A stretch of DNA of 64,000 bases from Lumnitzera littorea (Eukaryota > Streptophyta > Magnoliopsida > Myrtales > Combretaceae). The notes under the pieces are model-generated. The model had not been told where the DNA came from. It worked only from the letters and a program-made list of their open reading frames with translations, and searched no databases. The position numbers and the translations under genes are program-made. Numbering within the stretch: position 1 is the stretch's first letter; each line of letters begins with the position of its first letter. Positions 48,708 to 60,490 of the stretch are shown piece by piece. Location of the stretch: NCBI GenBank assembly GCA_024138015.1, contig JAMXBB010000002.1, positions 9,667,183-9,731,182 of the forward strand, written 5' to 3'.

Positions 48708-49360
48708 TAGACTTGTGTAAGGGCCGGTTTCAAACCATGAACCAATCTATTGGGCCATTGAACTGCTTGGCTTTAAGGGCTAAGGTGGTTCAACCATGGT
48801 AACTTGCTAAGTTGGCGGGTCATTGAGCAAGCGAGCCAAATTGGTATTGAATCGACGGTTTTGCTCAATAGTTCAAGGTTAAGCCAACTCGAAAATTAAA
48901 AAAAATATGTAAATAATATATAATATACTATATATGCTATATTATATAATACAAACAAGTATATAGTATATATAATATACAATCATTAATATACTATATG
49001 TATTATAATATACATATATACTATATATAATATGATATTATATATTTATACTCACATGTTCTAAATGAATTATTTTGGGATAAAAAAAAAGATGAATGGA
49101 AAATAAAATTTTTTATTCATAAGTAACGATATAAAATTTTAGATTTAGTTGGAAAAAAAGAAAAAACGAATGGTATATATATAATAATTAAGAAAAATTT
49201 GGAAAAAAGCAAAAAAAAAAAAAAATCCTATAATTCAAGAGCCATTGAACCAACTTAAGCTTATCCCCTTAAAGGCTAAGCTTAGTTCCCTATTTTGCTA
49301 GCCTGTGAATTGATGGTTCAGGATCGGTTTCAAGCTGACCTAACTCGGTGAACACCTCTA
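48708..49360. mobile_element. Non-autonomous hAT-like MITE, 653 bp
   Basis: The ends are TAGACTTGTG at the left and, read inward from the right, TAGAGGTGTT, the TAGRGGTGTT-like signature of hAT ends. The flanking 8-mers are TATGAAGG (48700-48707) and TATGGAGG (49361-49368), a target duplication with one transition. Long imperfect inverted arms (48722-48785 with about 49250-49350) share gaaacc, gaacca and ctttaaggg blocks around a palindromic tatata core. There is no transposase. Confidence 0.75.
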
Positions 49361-49368
49361 TATGGAGG

Positions 49369-50800
49369 GCTTAGAAGTTAAGACTCATATGCTTAAAAGA
49401 CATATATCAGTTGTACATAATTATTGAGTCATTAAAATTAATAAATTATTTAGCCCTACATCTATTGTACATAACATGGCGGATTTTTGGGCCTAAAAAT
49501 TAATTTTGATTTGGAATCATTAAATCATATATGCTTACTTTAACTTTGAAATTGCACTCAGCTTAATTTGACATGCTCGTACACTTTGCATATAAATGAA
49601 AATAGTACTAGAAACTGACTTTGAATTACTCCTACTAGTTATAATCAAGCCTATATGACTTTAGAGCCTTGTTTTCCTTCATGTGTAAGGTATGTAAATG
49701 TCATGTTTGGTACGTATAAATGGAATGATTTAGAATAAAATGGATAGAATGAGGATTGAAATAACAAATCATTTCCTATGTTTGAAAATATCCATAGGAT
49801 GGAATGAAATTAAATGCTTATATAGTACTAATTGTAAAAAAAAAAAATACTATTAATTATTGAAATCATAATTAGGTCAAAAGTTAAATAAATAGTTTTG
49901 ATAAATAATAATTAATGAGGAGAGAAAGGAATTGCGATTCTACCTCCTACATGTACTTTCAAATATAGGAAATGAAAATAAAATCTATAATTATGTTTTC
50001 ATTTCAGTCCATTTTCACATAACAAATGTGATATTATAGCATTTTTCTTTTTATTTCCATTTCCAAGCAATAACAACAACAATGCACTTGCATTTAGTCC
50101 AGTACATGGATGGTCGAGCTACTAGCCACTATAGTGGACCAAGTATGGTTAAAAGCTAATTTTCTTTGTTATATCTATCCTTAACGTTGCATACCATTTT
50201 ATTTTTATGGGTTGTTAGTTTGTTGATTTAAAGGTGATAAGGACAAATACAACCTAGACATTTAACGAGTTAAATTATTCGTGAATTACTAACCTCAATA
50301 TAACACTCAATTGCTTGCTAAAGATGATTTAATATTGATTGAAATGAACAAACATAACAAGGAATATTCTTAAGACAAAATGGAAAGTGAAAAGTTTTGA
50401 TTTTGGAAAGAATTTCTTGTTGGCAATAAGAAGAAGATTTTCCTAGGTTAAACTAATGCTTTTTTGGCCAAACATGAACGTCAATTTCTACAAACCAAGA
50501 TCAAAGATGCTTAATTTCGGGTTACCATAATTGAAAGAGAATTCAAATCACATCAGCACTATACTTGGTCAGATCTGGAGACAACAATTCAGGCCAACGG
50601 GTTTTAATAAATTACACTAGCTTTAAAAGGCAAGTTACTAGAAAAGATGTATTCGCTACTGATGGAACACGATAGCGATGGGAAATGAGATGGGCCAAGG
50701 TTAACAAAGCCATCAACAAATATATAAATATACTGCGTACCAGTAAATATATCACGTGGGATGGAACTTCCTACGTACCGGCAAACTGCAATTATCCAGG
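49369..50800. other. Intergenic AT-rich stretch
   Basis: No gene is supported. The short frame on the minus strand at 50604-50882 and the N-terminal half of the + strand frame at 50685-50924 show no recognisable content. The latter's last third belongs to the gypsy fragment listed next. Confidence 0.4.
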
Positions 50801-50814
50801 CGGGCCTTCTTCGG

Positions 50815-52190
50815 ATGTGAGACAGATTAAATTGGTGTTGCCGAAATTTAGTGGTGGTTGTTGGATTGTTATGGCCAATCAATTCTATGAATTCTATAAC
50901 ATTTCCGTAAAAGTTAGACTTTAGATAGCTTCTTTTGCCTTAGAATCGCGTGATGCATAGGCACAATAATAAAATGATTCACATTTGGGCTCAATTTCTG
51001 GAGGCATTTAAGATGAGATTTGGACCACCAAAATTCGAAGGTTATTAAGGAAAATCGATAGAGCTTGTTCAAAGAGGGTTAGTAGAAGAATATATCAATG
51101 AATTTGAAGAGCTTTTCAAACCATGTTACGGATAATGTTTCATAGTTTGCTTAAGAGTTTCTTCATTTCTGGTTTACTACCGGTTTTGCAAAAAAGAGCT
51201 GCAATGTAGGACAATTTTAAGCCTTGTGGAAGCCATGAGTCTAGCTAGAATATAAGAGGAAAACTTCAAGAACATGAACATAATTTCTTCTTACCAAAAG
51301 AAAACAGTACCATCATAAACCATATTCTAACAATTCCATTACATATACTTCTTCTTATAAACCCTAACAATCCTCGAAACCACCCTTGTTGCCAACCCTA
51401 GACACTAAACCCTTTGCTTCAACATACCACCCAAACACTACTAAGACAAATTCCAATTTACCCATTAGAAAAACGACTGCCTCTAATTTATTAGCTAGAC
51501 GAGAGAAGTGTTTGTGCTACAACTGTGACAAAAAATTCCACATAGGACATGTGTGCAGGGCAAAATTTTTGTCAATGGTGAAATCTAAAGATGAGGATGA
51601 ATTAGATGAGCAGCATATATAAAAAGAACTGGTGGCAGATTCATATACAGTAGAGGAAACAGAGCATGAAGTTGAAATCAGTTATCATGCAATGATAAGG
51701 GTGTTCGCACCCAAAACCTTCATATTACAAGATACAATCAATGGGAAAATTGTAATTTTATTTACAGATTCAGGAAGTACTCACGACTTTATACAACAAG
51801 TGTGCTAAAGTAGCTTAATTCGACTATTTTGCCATTTCATCATTCAAAGTTATGGCAGTGGGATTTGTAGAAATGTACCTACCAAAATACAGAAGCATGT
51901 GTTCAAATCGGCTTATTATGTGTTGCCATTGCAAGAGGCGAATGTAGTTCTTGGAGTTCAATGGTTCAAGACATTGGGGCCAATTCTCATAAATTGTAGT
52001 GCTTTTACTATGTTCTTTCAAAAAAATGGAAATGTGGTATAATTAAATGGGGAAGTTGTTGTGCTTACCAATTACTACAGTGCAATTGAATAAGTTAATT
52101 GCCACCGATAATGTGGCTTATTTCTATCAATTGATGGCTCAAACTAGAGATTCCTCCGTGATTACTATCAGCAGTGAAGCTTCGAAAGCT
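50815..52190 (+). pseudogene. Ty3/gypsy gag and aspartic protease fragment
   Basis: On the + strand and across frame changes, the gag begins IKLVLPKFSGG and FYEFYNI (from about 50826). It continues with WAQFLEAFKMRFGPPKFEGY and VEEYINEFEELF (50985-51120). A zinc knuckle CYNCDKKFHIGHVC lies at 51523-51564. The protease active site FTDSGSTHDFI is at about 51763-51795, followed by VVLGVQWFKTLGPI (about 51945). Stops and frameshifts occur in several places. RT, RNase H, integrase and LTRs are absent, so this is an internal fragment. Confidence 0.8.
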
Positions 52191-52960
52191 CTATTGAGCT
52201 AATTGAAGGTTCTTCATATTTGAAACTATAAAATTCCTAATATGATTTTAAGAAAAAGACTTCAAATTCTACCAGAGTCAACTCGATTAAGTCATACACT
52301 TTAGGCCAGACCTAGCCTACTTGACTGGCATCCTCATGGTGCCAACCACCACAAACTGACGACTCCATTAGCACAACACCACTCTACAAAGTCATCCAAC
52401 GCATCTATGGAAGCTGAGCATCATTAGAGCCATCTCTTGCACACCTATTGTCTTCTTTCTCCTTTGTTTTTTTTTTTTTCTTTTCTTTTTTTTTTTGTTG
52501 TTGATTATTTCAACAAACAACGTAGCATCAAATTAGCTAATGCCGTTGTAACAAATCCTTCATGTCATCCTCTATTTAAATTTCACCTAAAATATTTATT
52601 CTCTTATGTGTAATTTTTCCTAAACTTTAGTTACAATATAAGTTGTATTACAAATAATTAAATATAGATCACTGTGCTAATGCATACATTTAAAATAAAA
52701 TAATTGTTTTGATATAAATTACATTTTAAGATAGATGATTATGATAATATACAAATTGAAATAAATAATTAATCATCACTACCTTGTGATCATCGAAATC
52801 TACCATGGCTATCATTAACGGCATGAATTCAAGTTATTCTTTATTGTTTTTTAAAATTGTAATAGCCCATTAATAAACAGACAGAAACTTCTTGTCGATT
52901 TTGACGATTTTAGCAATCGCATGTGTATACCTAATACATTTTTGATAAGTTTTGACTCGA
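52191..52960. other. Non-coding stretch
   Basis: This holds a T-rich tract at about 52466-52500 and AT-rich sequence. No gene, no recognisable element. Confidence 0.4.
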
Positions 52961-52977
52961 AAAACTTGCAATGAATG

Positions 52978-53176
52978 CGATAATTACAAGTTGTTGCCCC
53001 TGGTCTGATCCTTTTAGGCAGCCACGAAGCAGATGAGCGATTAGTTTCGAAATTAAAGGAGGAAAAGAAGGAGGAGGAGGAGCAAGAACTAATAAGGGAA
53101 TGGAATGATGTCACCGACGTACAACATTTTGTGCTCCTTGATCATACAAGTGGCCGATCGACTAGTTACCAGTGAA
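52978..53176 (+). other. Possible orphan exon or coding scrap
   Basis: After a TAA near 52981, one frame stays open for about 63 codons to a TGA near 53176. It reads QVVAPGLILLGSHEADERL, then a Lys/Glu-rich helix-like run, then EWNDVTDVQHFVLLDHT. Composition is gene-like and less AT-rich than the flanks. I do not recognise the family. It could be an exon whose neighbours are lost, or a captured gene fragment. Confidence 0.25.
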
Positions 53177-55053
53177 ACCTTTGGTGCTATAAATTTAAGT
53201 TGTGAAGGACCAGGAAATGTGTTCTTCTCTTAATTGTACCTGGGCGAGATTCCAATGCCCGGACCACTGTTTGTTGACTTTCTCTGTCAGCATCGATACC
53301 TGACTTCGCGTATGTTGATCCTCGCATTCAATCATGAAGCGTATTGATAGGTGGAGGTGGTTGAGCAGGGCTCCACGTTTAAAACATGAGTCTCTTACTG
53401 ACTTATACTTGAGAATTCAATGCACGCTGCTTGCTCTTGATTACTGTTCGACAGCTGGGATAAGAACAGGGTTTTGCCATCATTAACAGAAAGCAGAATC
53501 GTAAGACTGGATGCCGAACTTACAGTATTTAAATTATAATTAGAATTACTTATATCCGTTTTTTTTTTTATTAACAGTATTTTTTTTTGACAGTGCATCA
53601 CAATACTTTCCAATATTTAATATGAAGAAAATTTCTAATTAAAAAAAAATTAAAGATATTCAGTAAACATTCTACTAAATTACAAGAACAAAATTCTTCC
53701 ATTTTCATTGTGGCAAATATTAAATGAAATTTAACCATTAGTTCATAAAGAAATTAATCTAATACACAAAACTCATATAAAATTTTATCATAAACTAAAA
53801 TTTAACATAAAAGTACTGAAAGAATAAGTCACAAATAGAGTGAAAAGAATACTATGTTGCTTCTCGTTTACAGATAATGTTAATATTTCATAATATGAAT
53901 TAAATACATAACTAAAAGGTTTAGCTGGTTGATAATTTATTGGTTGAAAGACTTAAACAAAGGTCTTGTCTAAGGAGCTAAATGATGGAAATAAGAAAGG
54001 TTGATCTTAAGTAGAGTATAAATAAAATCCATTCTCTCTTAATTCTTTGTTATTTACTTATTTATTTTTTCATATTCTATTTATTCTTATGACCCCATAG
54101 AATGTGTACATGATATATGTGTAGTAGGAAGTTGCACGATGCGAAACTCTTTTAACTTATCCTATTAGCTTTGTCTCAATATAAACATTCATTTTTTTTA
54201 TTTTTATGATGACATTATAACATTATATCATTAGCAATATTACAAAAATGATCAATTCTAATATAGATAGCGGGCGATTAATAATTCAATAATTTACTCT
54301 TACTTTTGTAATAATAATTGTAAGAAAAATACATTAAGTAATATATTGTTATTATTTACTTATATGTTATGCAATAAACTAGAATATTTATAGTATTAGC
54401 ATTGTAATTATTATTATGATATAAAAATATTCAATAAATAGCACTTTAAGATAATTTATTTATTTTTATAATGAATGAATTTTATGTTATTAGTTATTAT
54501 AAAGAAAGAAAAGGAAAAATAAAAATGAAAAAGTTATTTAAGCACTATAATAATAAAAATGAACATGTCATTTGGGGGGTCAAGCCCCCATGTGGATCCA
54601 TCTTTGAACAGAAGCTCCCTTAAGTAGAAATTGAACACCTATTATGTAGCTTTATATGAGCCAGTGTGCCATGTAAAGGATCTTAGATAAGTTTAGCCTA
54701 CTAAGGAATAGCTATGGTATTTAAAACTAATCGTTTGGAATGCAAATAGTTCCCCCTTAGTGGAGAGATGTCTTTTGCTGTTATTGATATTCGGTGTCTG
54801 TAATGATTTACGTGTTGTTGATACTCTGTTGTTCATCCTTTTGTTTCAAACTTCAATTATACTTTGTGTTGCTAAAATCGACATAATAGATGTCTTTCTC
54901 AGTCGAAAGGACTTGTCACTATTATGAATTATGTAGAAGTTTGAAAGCTTAAAGATGGAGCTCCTACATGATGGAACCTTGTGTTCCCTACCAAATATAA
55001 ATTATGGACCTATTTGGAGAGCATTTGAGCCAAGTTCTTTGGGGATGAAGAGA
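53177..55053. other. Non-coding stretch before the LINE 3' end
   Basis: 53180-53530 is GC-richer and unrecognised. 53531-54540 is very AT-rich. A ggggggtcaagcccccatgtgg stem-like segment near 54573 resembles repeat ends. The frame at 53395-53613 (-) has no recognisable content. Confidence 0.35.
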
Positions 55054-55589
55054 TTTTTTTTTTTTTTTTTTTTTTGTTGGCAAACCCCTGGGATAGGAGG
55101 ATGCTAGCCCCAAATTTTATAAATAAAACAGAGAGTACAAGAAGAGATGGGAGCATGAACTTAGTCTCTCAATAATACAAAACACCCTCCTGCTAAAAAG
55201 AGGAAATAAGAGAGTACTACTCCCTTTACAAGAAACACAGAAAGGAGTACTACTTCAAAAATAGATACCAGTTCAGATTAATATAACAAAAACTAAGAGA
55301 ACAAGATAACACAGGATAATTTAACAATTAACAATCTTGAAATTTCCTAATCCTATCTTATCTTGTATTTGAATCCTCTTTAGCTTAGTGTTTAAAGGAT
55401 TCATATTTGTCTAAAAGAAATTGGCTTAGCTATCTCTAGCTTTTTTCACAAGCTAGTTAGCTACTACATTTTTCTCTCCATATGTGACTGACTTAACCCT
55501 GGATTTGTCCAAGTAATTTCCTTGCCTAAGAGATGTTGTTCCATATGTTCCATCTAGTTACATTCATTAATAGCCACTTGATCATAACC

Positions 55590-55800
55590 TTAGAATCCGT
55601 TTCTACTAGGACTTTGGAGAAATTAAAATGCCTGTAGTATGCAAGGTCCTTTACGAAGGCTATCGATTCAATTGAATCAATCAAAGCATGATTTGAGGGA
55701 AAACCAAAACACCAAATAATATTACCATTGCTCTCCTTAAAAATACTTCCACTACTACCTTTGTCTTGGTTTAAACTACCTTTTACATTTAGTTTGACAT
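55590..55800 (-). pseudogene. LINE RNase H
   Basis: The minus-strand text YVKLNVKGSLN, SSGSIFKESNGNIIWCFGFP, IAFVKDLAYY and LVETDSKVMIKWLL follows the RVT_3 pattern. The first catalytic Asp is replaced (NVKGS for NVDGS) and the later TDS aspartate is kept. It is in frame over about 70 codons. Confidence 0.75.
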
Positions 55801-56163
55801 AATTTTCCTTTGACCTCTTTCAAGATAAAAAATAAACCTTTTTCTTCTTAAGGGGTTTAATGATAGTTGCAAACAAATCTTCATCATACCTGATTTACTG
55901 AAATAAAAGTGGACTTGCTCACCCCATATTAAAAAGATCTTTAACAATAAGGTGAATAAGAATCTTAAGGGGGCTTGTGGTGTTCTTGTGTTTTCTTTTG
56001 TTTCTTTCACCACAAAGATACCAAATGGTAATAATAGGCACAATATCCTTATGTGGTTAGACCTATTACTTGATTTGTTCTTCCAAAATTTGAGTAAGGT
56101 ATTTATGGAGGAGATATATGGAAGATTTATGATACCAAAGTGAGTAGAGAGCAACTTCCAAAC

Positions 56164-57606
56164 TGTTAGATATCTCTTATATATTTTGATGATAACAAAA
56201 AAGAATGAATGCTAATGAATTATCAAGTTTACAGGCATTCAAAGGGTTCTCAGAAAGTTTAAAATTTGTAAAACTAAATTATCTTCAAAAATTTATTTAG
56301 AAGGTTTGACTTGATTGAAAAAGAGGGTAGTCTGAAATTTTTCAAAAAGTATTTTAGAAGCTTTTTAAGTAGAAGTAGTATAGTGCTTTAGAAGCTTGTT
56401 CAAAAATTTCAAAGAAAGAAGAATTGATACTCTTCAAAAGATTATTCAGAAAGTTGATATGGAAATATATGACATTGAATTTTAATATTAAGATTCGAAT
56501 TCAATAAGATCTAGCTCTACTAGATTTAGATAGGGTATATTAGGAAAATACATGTAATCCCATTTCACTTAAGATGGAATCTTGATCCTTAGGGATTATT
56601 TTTAAGTGAATTAATTTTTGATAGATTAAGATATGCACAAATATGGATAAAGATAAGATTGAATTGAATTTTGTGCATTTTCAAATCTTAAATATGAGTC
56701 TTATCCAAAAGTTATTGATTAAGCATATCTCCTCGTCAAATTCAAATCAGAAGCTTATTTAGTGATTACGAATTGAAGTATATCTAATTGAAACAAGATA
56801 AGTAGAGTTGTTTTTGAATTTCAATTGATCGAGATCTTCTCAAAATATTTAAGGAATTATTTTTAATAACTAATGGTTGGATAAATATGGAAGTGAAAAT
56901 AATCTTCAATTTAGTTGTTGGAAGATTTTAATATAAAAAGAGAAATGATTCAAAACTTCATTTAACACAACAACAACAACAACAACAACTTTAGAAAATG
57001 TTTTCGCTACACAAAAAGAAGTGTGGTTAGATTCAACCTTTTGAAAAACCACAGAAAGTCCTTCAGATACTTTTTAAAAAGTTGCACCAAAGCAAATTAT
57101 ACAACAATTGTTATTTCTTTTTAGAGCAAAATTGATTGAGATTTATATTTTTATTCTCATTTGTAATTTGTAATTTTTATTTTGTTGTTTGAGTGTTGAG
57201 ACAAGTACATTTGTACTCTATAGATTTATATTAGCCTAGATTATGGAGAGGCTAGATAGGTAAAATAGAGTATTGTAAAATCCATGTGTGATGAGTGCTT
57301 GTAATCTTTTGTGATTTGATTTAGTGGATCAAGTGGAACGGTACTGGTGAAGTAGATTGGGTCCTTAGTAGTGGAGTTAGAAGAGAGTAGTAGGCAGAAG
57401 GTTGAAGCTTTATGAAATCTCAACTTGATTTTCTCCTTCCTTACATCTTTAATTTGCTTTATTATTTGTTGTGTGTTGAATTATTAAAATATCAATGTTC
57501 ATGAATATAAGTTATTAAGAGGGTATTTTTCTTTTATCGAAAAATTTTTAAAAAAATTAAAGATATCAATTCACCCTCCCTTTTGATATCTTATACGAGA
57601 CTAACA
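56164..57606 (+). mobile_element. Solo LTR, 1443 bp, nested in the LINE
   Basis: The termini are TGTTAG...CTAACA, flanked by a perfect 5-bp duplication CAAAC (56159-56163 and 57607-57611). It carries a TATA-like aatataaaaagag near 56930, a (CAA)n run at about 56966-56990, and the end ttcaccctcccttttgatatc, which is typical of plant copia LTRs in + orientation. No primer-binding site or coding region follows, hence a solo LTR from LTR-LTR recombination. Removing it with one CAAAC rejoins the LINE reading frame (RNVW/KLLS). Confidence 0.9.
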
Positions 57607-58599
57607 CAAACATTCCTAGCATACTCACAAAGAAGGTAAATATGAATAGCGATTTCACATTCATTAAGACAACACATACATTGAGAAGTAATATATTGAC
57701 CCCATAAACATTGCTTGTCCTCTGTAGAAGCAAAGGATCGAGTAGCATGCCATATAAGGAATGAAATCTTCAGTAGGAGGAACTTATTCTAAAAACATTT
57801 GTGTAAATCAATCTTTTATGCTTGACTTCTAAATTCATTATAAGTATTCGAGATAGAGAAAGCCCCATTCAAAGATATCTTCTAAATAGGAGAGTCATTT
57901 ACTTCTTGTTAGAAATCATTTACCCTTAAGCGCGGGGATCTCATTAAGGATTATTTGAAAAGAGGGTCTTAGGGAGCCACTAATCAAACCAAAAATTGAT
58001 ATCTCCCTTTGTAAGACCAAAGAAAATATGTTTTCCAGTGAAATCTAGTACCCTTAAGTGTCTTTTCTAGATGGGAGATGAAACATGAGATGCAACAATT
58101 TCTACAGGTGTTTGCCTTTTACATATTTGGAATGCATAAAGTCAGAAAAGAGAGTTTTCGATTTTAAACTTCCACTAGAGCTTTGTCTCAAAGACTTTAG
58201 AGACATCTCCGAAGGATTTAACACTCGAGTCACATTCCTCAATGGGGAACCATGAAGCCTAGCAAGTAGACCTAGACTCTTTAGAATCCTTCCAAAGAAA
58301 ATTTGCAAACATACTTTCTAACTTTTTGATGACTCACTTTAGAGGTTGGGTAGCTTGAAAAATGTAGAGAGGCATAGATGACAAGACACTTTAGATTAGG
58401 GTAATACAACCTCCTAAAAATAGCCATAGGTTAGCCCAATTATTTAACTTATTGGGTACCTTTTCAAAGATTTAATTGAAACTATGCCAATTTGTCCAAT
58501 CAGTACTTAATGGATAACCTAGATAAGTGAAAGGAAGTTGATGGACATTCATAATAGTAATGGAATGAATAACTTTTTAAGTAGATGCTTTACACTTTT

Positions 58600-59470
58600 T
58601 AGGAAAAAAATAGAGAGCTTTTGTGCTTATTGATTTTTTAACCAAAAACATGTTCATAGAAGCTAAGAAAATTTAAGACTTTTTAGATAAAGGGTTTGGA
58701 CTATTAAAAAAGAATGATATAATCATCAACAAAATAGAGGTATGAGATCTAGGTGGGAGTAGAAATTCTATACCTTAAAGATGTGTAATGTTAGAAAAGA
58801 TGATTTAAACCCTATGAAAGGAATTCAAGAGCAAGAATAAATAGAAAAGGTAAGAGGGGATCAACTTGACATAAGCCTTTGGTTGAAGGGAAAAGGGTTG
58901 ATGCATTCCCATTTACAAGCATAGAGAACCAGCTATTGCACATGATCCTTTTGCATTATATATGTGAATTTCTAATGAAAACCCAAACAATCCAGCATAG
59001 AAAAAAGAAATACCTAATCAATTTTATCATATGCTTTCTCAATGTCCAATTTCATGATGAGGTTAACTCCTCTAGTTTTTCAGTCCAAATAAAACATAAG
59101 CTCTTGAGAAATCATGATGTTGTCTATGATATTTCTACCTTTAATAAAACTTGTTTGATTTGTACTAATAATCTTGGGGAGGATTTCACTGAGCCTACTT
59201 GAAAGAATTTTTGAAAAAATTTTAGCAATTGTATTATACAAACTAATAAGCCTGAGATCCTCCAAAATTAGGGGTTAGTATCAATGAAACCCCTTAAAAA
59301 AATCTAAGATAGCTTCGTAAAAATCATGCTCTATAATATTTCAATAGTGTTTGAAAAATACACCACTAAATCCATTAGGGCTAGGTTGAGAATCAGAGTT
59401 AAGATTAGAATCACCTTTGAGGCTTCTTGAAAAGATAAAGTAGCAATAAGCTTGTCATTATTTGATGCAG
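58600..59470 (-). pseudogene. LINE reverse transcriptase
   Basis: From the N-terminal side, NGFSGVFFKHY (about 59380-59345) is followed by LRLISLYNTIAKIFSKILSSR and TSFIKGRNIIDN (59265-59110), then MKLDIEKAYDKID (about 59060-59020), GLCQVDPLLPFLFILALEF (about 58880-58820) and the catalytic box FVDD (about 58733-58720). Stops include one where relatives have Trp after AYDKID. The usual YADD box reads FVDD, keeping both aspartates. Confidence 0.85.
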
Positions 59471-60029
59471 TAACAGATTTGTTGAGATCGTTGAGACATT
59501 GGAACGGTTGAATATTAAAGTCCTTAGAAAGCAAAGCTTGAAAAAAAAATTATTAGCAGAAGTCTTAAGGGCATTGCCCTTAACCTAATTACCATTATCC
59601 TCCTTAACCTTGGATATAACATTTTTTATCCTTCTTTCCTTGACAGTAGCATGAAAATATTTTGAATTATGATACCTATCCTTTAACCATTTTATTTTAG
59701 ATCTTTGTTTCTAAAAAATTTCTTCCTATTCTATTAACTGTAAAAGATCTGCTGCCCTCTAAAGTTTTAAATTATTCTCATGATTATTATCATTTTCATT
59801 TAAAGCTTCTAGCTCATTGACCTTCTTTTCAGCTTCCATGACATTCTTATGTATGTTGCCATATAAAATTTTGTTTCGACCTTCAAGAGCACTTTTAAGT
59901 CTTTGAAGCATTAATTGGAATTTAATTAAGAACATATGCATTATAATCTGCTTTCAAGGAAGACTCAACAACATTTAGAAAAGAATAATGACAAGCCACA
60001 TATTTTGAAATCGAAATTTTGATTGGTGA

Positions 60030-60490
60030 CCATCATTCTTCCTAACCATCTTCACTAAGAGAGGAAAATGATCTAAACCAGCTTTATTGAGGTAGGAGAT
60101 TGTAATTGAGTCAAACCTGGAAATCCAATTTGAGTTGATCAATGCTTTGTTGAACCTAACAAAATTTTTTTAGTATTCCATGTAAATGGATTGCTAGTAA
60201 AGCTTGCATCAAATAAGTTACAATTAGATAGTATCTCTTGAAAATCTAATATTAATCGAGTCAGATTGGATTTAGCCCCTTTCCTTAACAATCTAGAGCC
60301 TTTAGTACATGCAATGTTACATTCCAAATGGATAAATTGATCATTGTTAATAACAACATTACAATTTATGTTATCTGTCTAAAAGATCTAAATTTTGGAA
60401 TTAATATTGAAAAAGTAGTTTTTGAACTTAATGTATTTAGCACATTTTTCCATTTTGTCAAGTGAAGTCATAGGTCTTGCTATCATAAAA
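60030..60490 (-). pseudogene. LINE endonuclease, N-terminally incomplete
   Basis: Recognisable parts are IFWTDNINCNVV-like (with two Trp codons now TAG), LILDFQEILSNCNLFDASF and NPFTWNTKK (60250-60190), and LDHFPLL containing the catalytic His (about 60075-60055). The expected start (a NxRGL motif) and the GDFN segment are missing, so the 5' end is lost and an internal deletion is likely. Confidence 0.75.

Larger units (their letters stand above)
55054..60490 (-). mobile_element. L1-type LINE, 5'-truncated, with poly-A tail
   Basis: Read on the minus strand it holds an endonuclease part (about 60490-60030), a linker (59941-59759), reverse transcriptase (about 59450-58600), a zinc/thumb region (57740-55930), RNase H (about 55800-55590), and a 3' UTR ending in 22 A (22 T on the + strand, 55054-55075). 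It is split by a solo LTR at 56164-57606, so the element itself is about 4 kb. ORF1 is missing. Flanking target duplications were not found. Multiple stops and frameshifts make it inactive. Confidence 0.85.
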
